NCBI GenBank assembly: GCA_947178045.1
Contig: CAMWWR010000014.1
Span: 1-12,684, forward strand
Reading direction: 5' to 3'
From: an uncultured Clostridia bacterium
Lineage (GTDB): Bacteria > Bacillota > Clostridia > Lachnospirales > Lachnospiraceae
Length of the DNA: 12,684 bases
Under the pieces are notes generated by a model. That model saw only the letters and a program-made list of their open reading frames with translations, did not search any database and was not told the DNA's origin. Below are positions 11,450-12,684 of this stretch, piece after piece (positions within the stretch are counted from its first letter, which is position 1; each line of letters opens with the position of its first letter). The position numbers were made by a program, and so were the translations under genes.

Positions 11450-12684
11450 GTGTACTTTAGGGCTTTTACCGCCCCAACTGCCGAAAGCCTGTTCCTTTTC
11501 GTGCTTTCCATGCTGGCACTGGAATCCGCAGGCTCCATCCGTCTCCTTTACAGGCACTTCCTGTCAAGGATAACGGAAAAGTCTCTCAACGCGTTCTATT
11601 ATGCATGTTCCTATGCGAAAGCAGACTATTCCTCTTTCATGAATACCACCGCCGCACTTGCCCTTGGCATGGTACCCGAAAGGCTCCGGCTCCAGCCCGT
11701 CTTCCCCTGCATCGATGACACGATGGTCCCTAAATTCGGAAGGAAGTTCGAGGACATCTCAAAGCTTTTTGACCATGCCGCCCATAATGGCTCAAGCTAC
11801 CTCAACGGGCATTGCTTCGTGAGCCTGATGCTGCTCGTCCCCGTCTGGAGGTCCCGAAAGGTCTCCTATCTGGAAGTCCCGTTGGGGTACCGCATGTGGA
11901 ACAAGAAGGAGAGCAAGCTGTCCCTTGCCGCCAACATGGTCAGGCAGGTGATGCCAGTGCTGCACAGCGAGCGGGAGGTAGTCATGCTCTGCGACAGCTG
12001 GTATGCGAAGAGGGACATCATCGCCCTGCTGGAGGAATTCCCTAACCTGGACATCATTTGCAATGCGCGCACCGACTCGGTAGTCTACGGCCTGGCCCCG
12101 GAAAGGACAGGGAAGAAGGGCAGGCCTGCAAAGCATGGGGCAAGGCTGTCCATACAGGACGACTTCCGTTTTTCTGAGGAAAAGATTGGCGGCTACTACA
12201 CTGCGGTGAGGCGCGTGCTGACCAACCTGTTTGGCAGCTGGGAGGTCCTTGCCTATGTGACCGCCACTGACAGGGGATCCGGTTCCAGGAGGCTGTTCTT
12301 CAGCACGGTCTTCCCGACACAGCTACAGATTTGCTATGCATGGCAGGAAGATGAGCTGTTGCGGCACACAGGGAGCAGCTGGATGCAGTATATCCCTTTG
12401 TTCCTGTACCCTTTCCGATGGCCGATAGAGACCAGCTATTATGAGCAGAAATCGTTTTGGTCATTATGCAGCTATATGGTGCGGAGCAGCAAGGGCATCG
12501 AGATGCCGGTCAACCTGATCAATATATCTTATTGTGCCATGAAGCTTCTGCCTTACAGCGACAGCTTTTTTACAAAGTACCAGGGCCAAAGCGTACAGGA
12601 TTTCCGTTTTTCGCTCAGCGAGCAGATCCGTGAGCAGATATTTATTGCCAGTTTCGCAAGGTCACTCGAAAATACCATAAAATC
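11450..12684 (+). CDS. IS4-superfamily DDE transposase, 3' end beyond the window
   Basis: The frame is open from 11384 (after TGA) to the right edge and encodes a DDE-type transposase, which would cut and join the ends of its insertion sequence. Counting from GTG 11450, the catalytic aspartates lie in IDDTM (about residues 89-90) and LCDSWY (about 182). The glutamate lies in YPFRWPIETSYYEQK (E about 327), which fits the Y-x2-R-x3-E-x6-K signature of the IS4 family exactly. The family context DHAAHNGSSYLNGH and GKKGRPAKHG also agrees. The start is uncertain: GTG 11450 is the first standard start codon in frame but has no Shine-Dalgarno. The preceding residues YNEKSIIGRLYNYF look like genuine transposase N-terminus, so translation may begin near 11399-11423, or the original start may be lost. 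The nearest in-frame ATG is 11510. All three catalytic residues are present, so the visible part looks intact. Confidence 0.88.
   Translation, partial: MYFRAFTAPTAESLFLFVLSMLALESAGSIRLLYRHFLSRITEKSLNAFYYACSYAKADYSSFMNTTAALALGMVPERLRLQPVFPCIDDTMVPKFGRKFEDISKLFDHAAHNGSSYLNGHCFVSLMLLVPVWRSRKVSYLEVPLGYRMWNKKESKLSLAANMVRQVMPVLHSEREVVMLCDSWYAKRDIIALLEEFPNLDIICNARTDSVVYGLAPERTGKKGRPAKHGARLSIQDDFRFSEEKIGGYYTAVRRVLTNLFGSWEVLAYVTATDRGSGSRRLFFSTVFPTQLQICYAWQEDELLRHTGSSWMQYIPLFLYPFRWPIETSYYEQKSFWSLCSYMVRSSKGIEMPVNLINISYCAMKLLPYSDSFFTKYQGQSVQDFRFSLSEQIREQIFIASFARSLENTIK

Larger units (their letters stand above)
11300..12684 (+). mobile_element. Insertion sequence of the IS4 superfamily (left portion only)
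   Basis: The transposase and the structured region before it imply an insertion sequence entering the window from the right. The left boundary is an estimate: it must lie upstream of the interleaved inverted repeats and probably after or near the terminator-like hairpin at 11244-11273. Terminal inverted repeats and target-site duplication cannot be determined without the right end. The element is transcribed away from the giant RHS gene. Confidence 0.6.

Noticed and set aside
11792..12136. Minus- and plus-strand short ORFs inside the transposase
   Set aside because: They are in other frames over the conserved catalytic core of the DDE transposase and match nothing.

Overview
The window holds two protein-coding regions separated by about 900 bases of mostly AT-rich DNA. 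From about 10489 down to the left edge, the minus strand carries one uninterrupted reading frame of at least 3,496 codons with no stop. It encodes a giant secreted surface protein: a signal peptide, 24 InlB_B/Listeria-Bacteroides (Flg_new) repeats of about 75 residues, a short RHS N-terminal (DUF6531-like) module, and then more than 1,500 residues of RHS/YD repeats that run off the window. The C-terminal end, where an RHS core and any toxin tip would sit, is not visible. Several long open frames antisense to this gene exist but are by-products of its repeats and codon bias.

The region 10490-11440 is AT-rich. It holds the giant gene's leader with a very strong Shine-Dalgarno, two tiny mutually antisense reading frames of uncertain reality, a hairpin that looks like a bidirectional terminator, and an unusual pair of interleaved inverted repeats directly before the second gene. 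From about 11384 to the right edge, the plus strand encodes a DDE transposase of the IS4 superfamily, recognised by its two aspartate motifs and an exact Y-x2-R-x3-E-x6-K signature. It is cut off by the right edge, and no ATG is found where the frame appears to begin.

The combination of a Gram-positive style signal peptide, InlB_B repeats fused to RHS repeats, a GGAGGAGG ribosome binding site and GC-rich genes beside AT-rich spacers suggests a Bacillota member, most likely a Clostridia/Lachnospiraceae-type bacterium. This placement is inference. The giant protein is best read as a surface-anchored or secreted RHS polymorphic-toxin-like or adhesin-like factor, with a long beta-rich stalk holding the RHS part away from the cell. 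The insertion sequence lies upstream of it and is transcribed away from it. The two do not appear to work together, apart from the possibility that the element has altered the upstream region of the giant gene.
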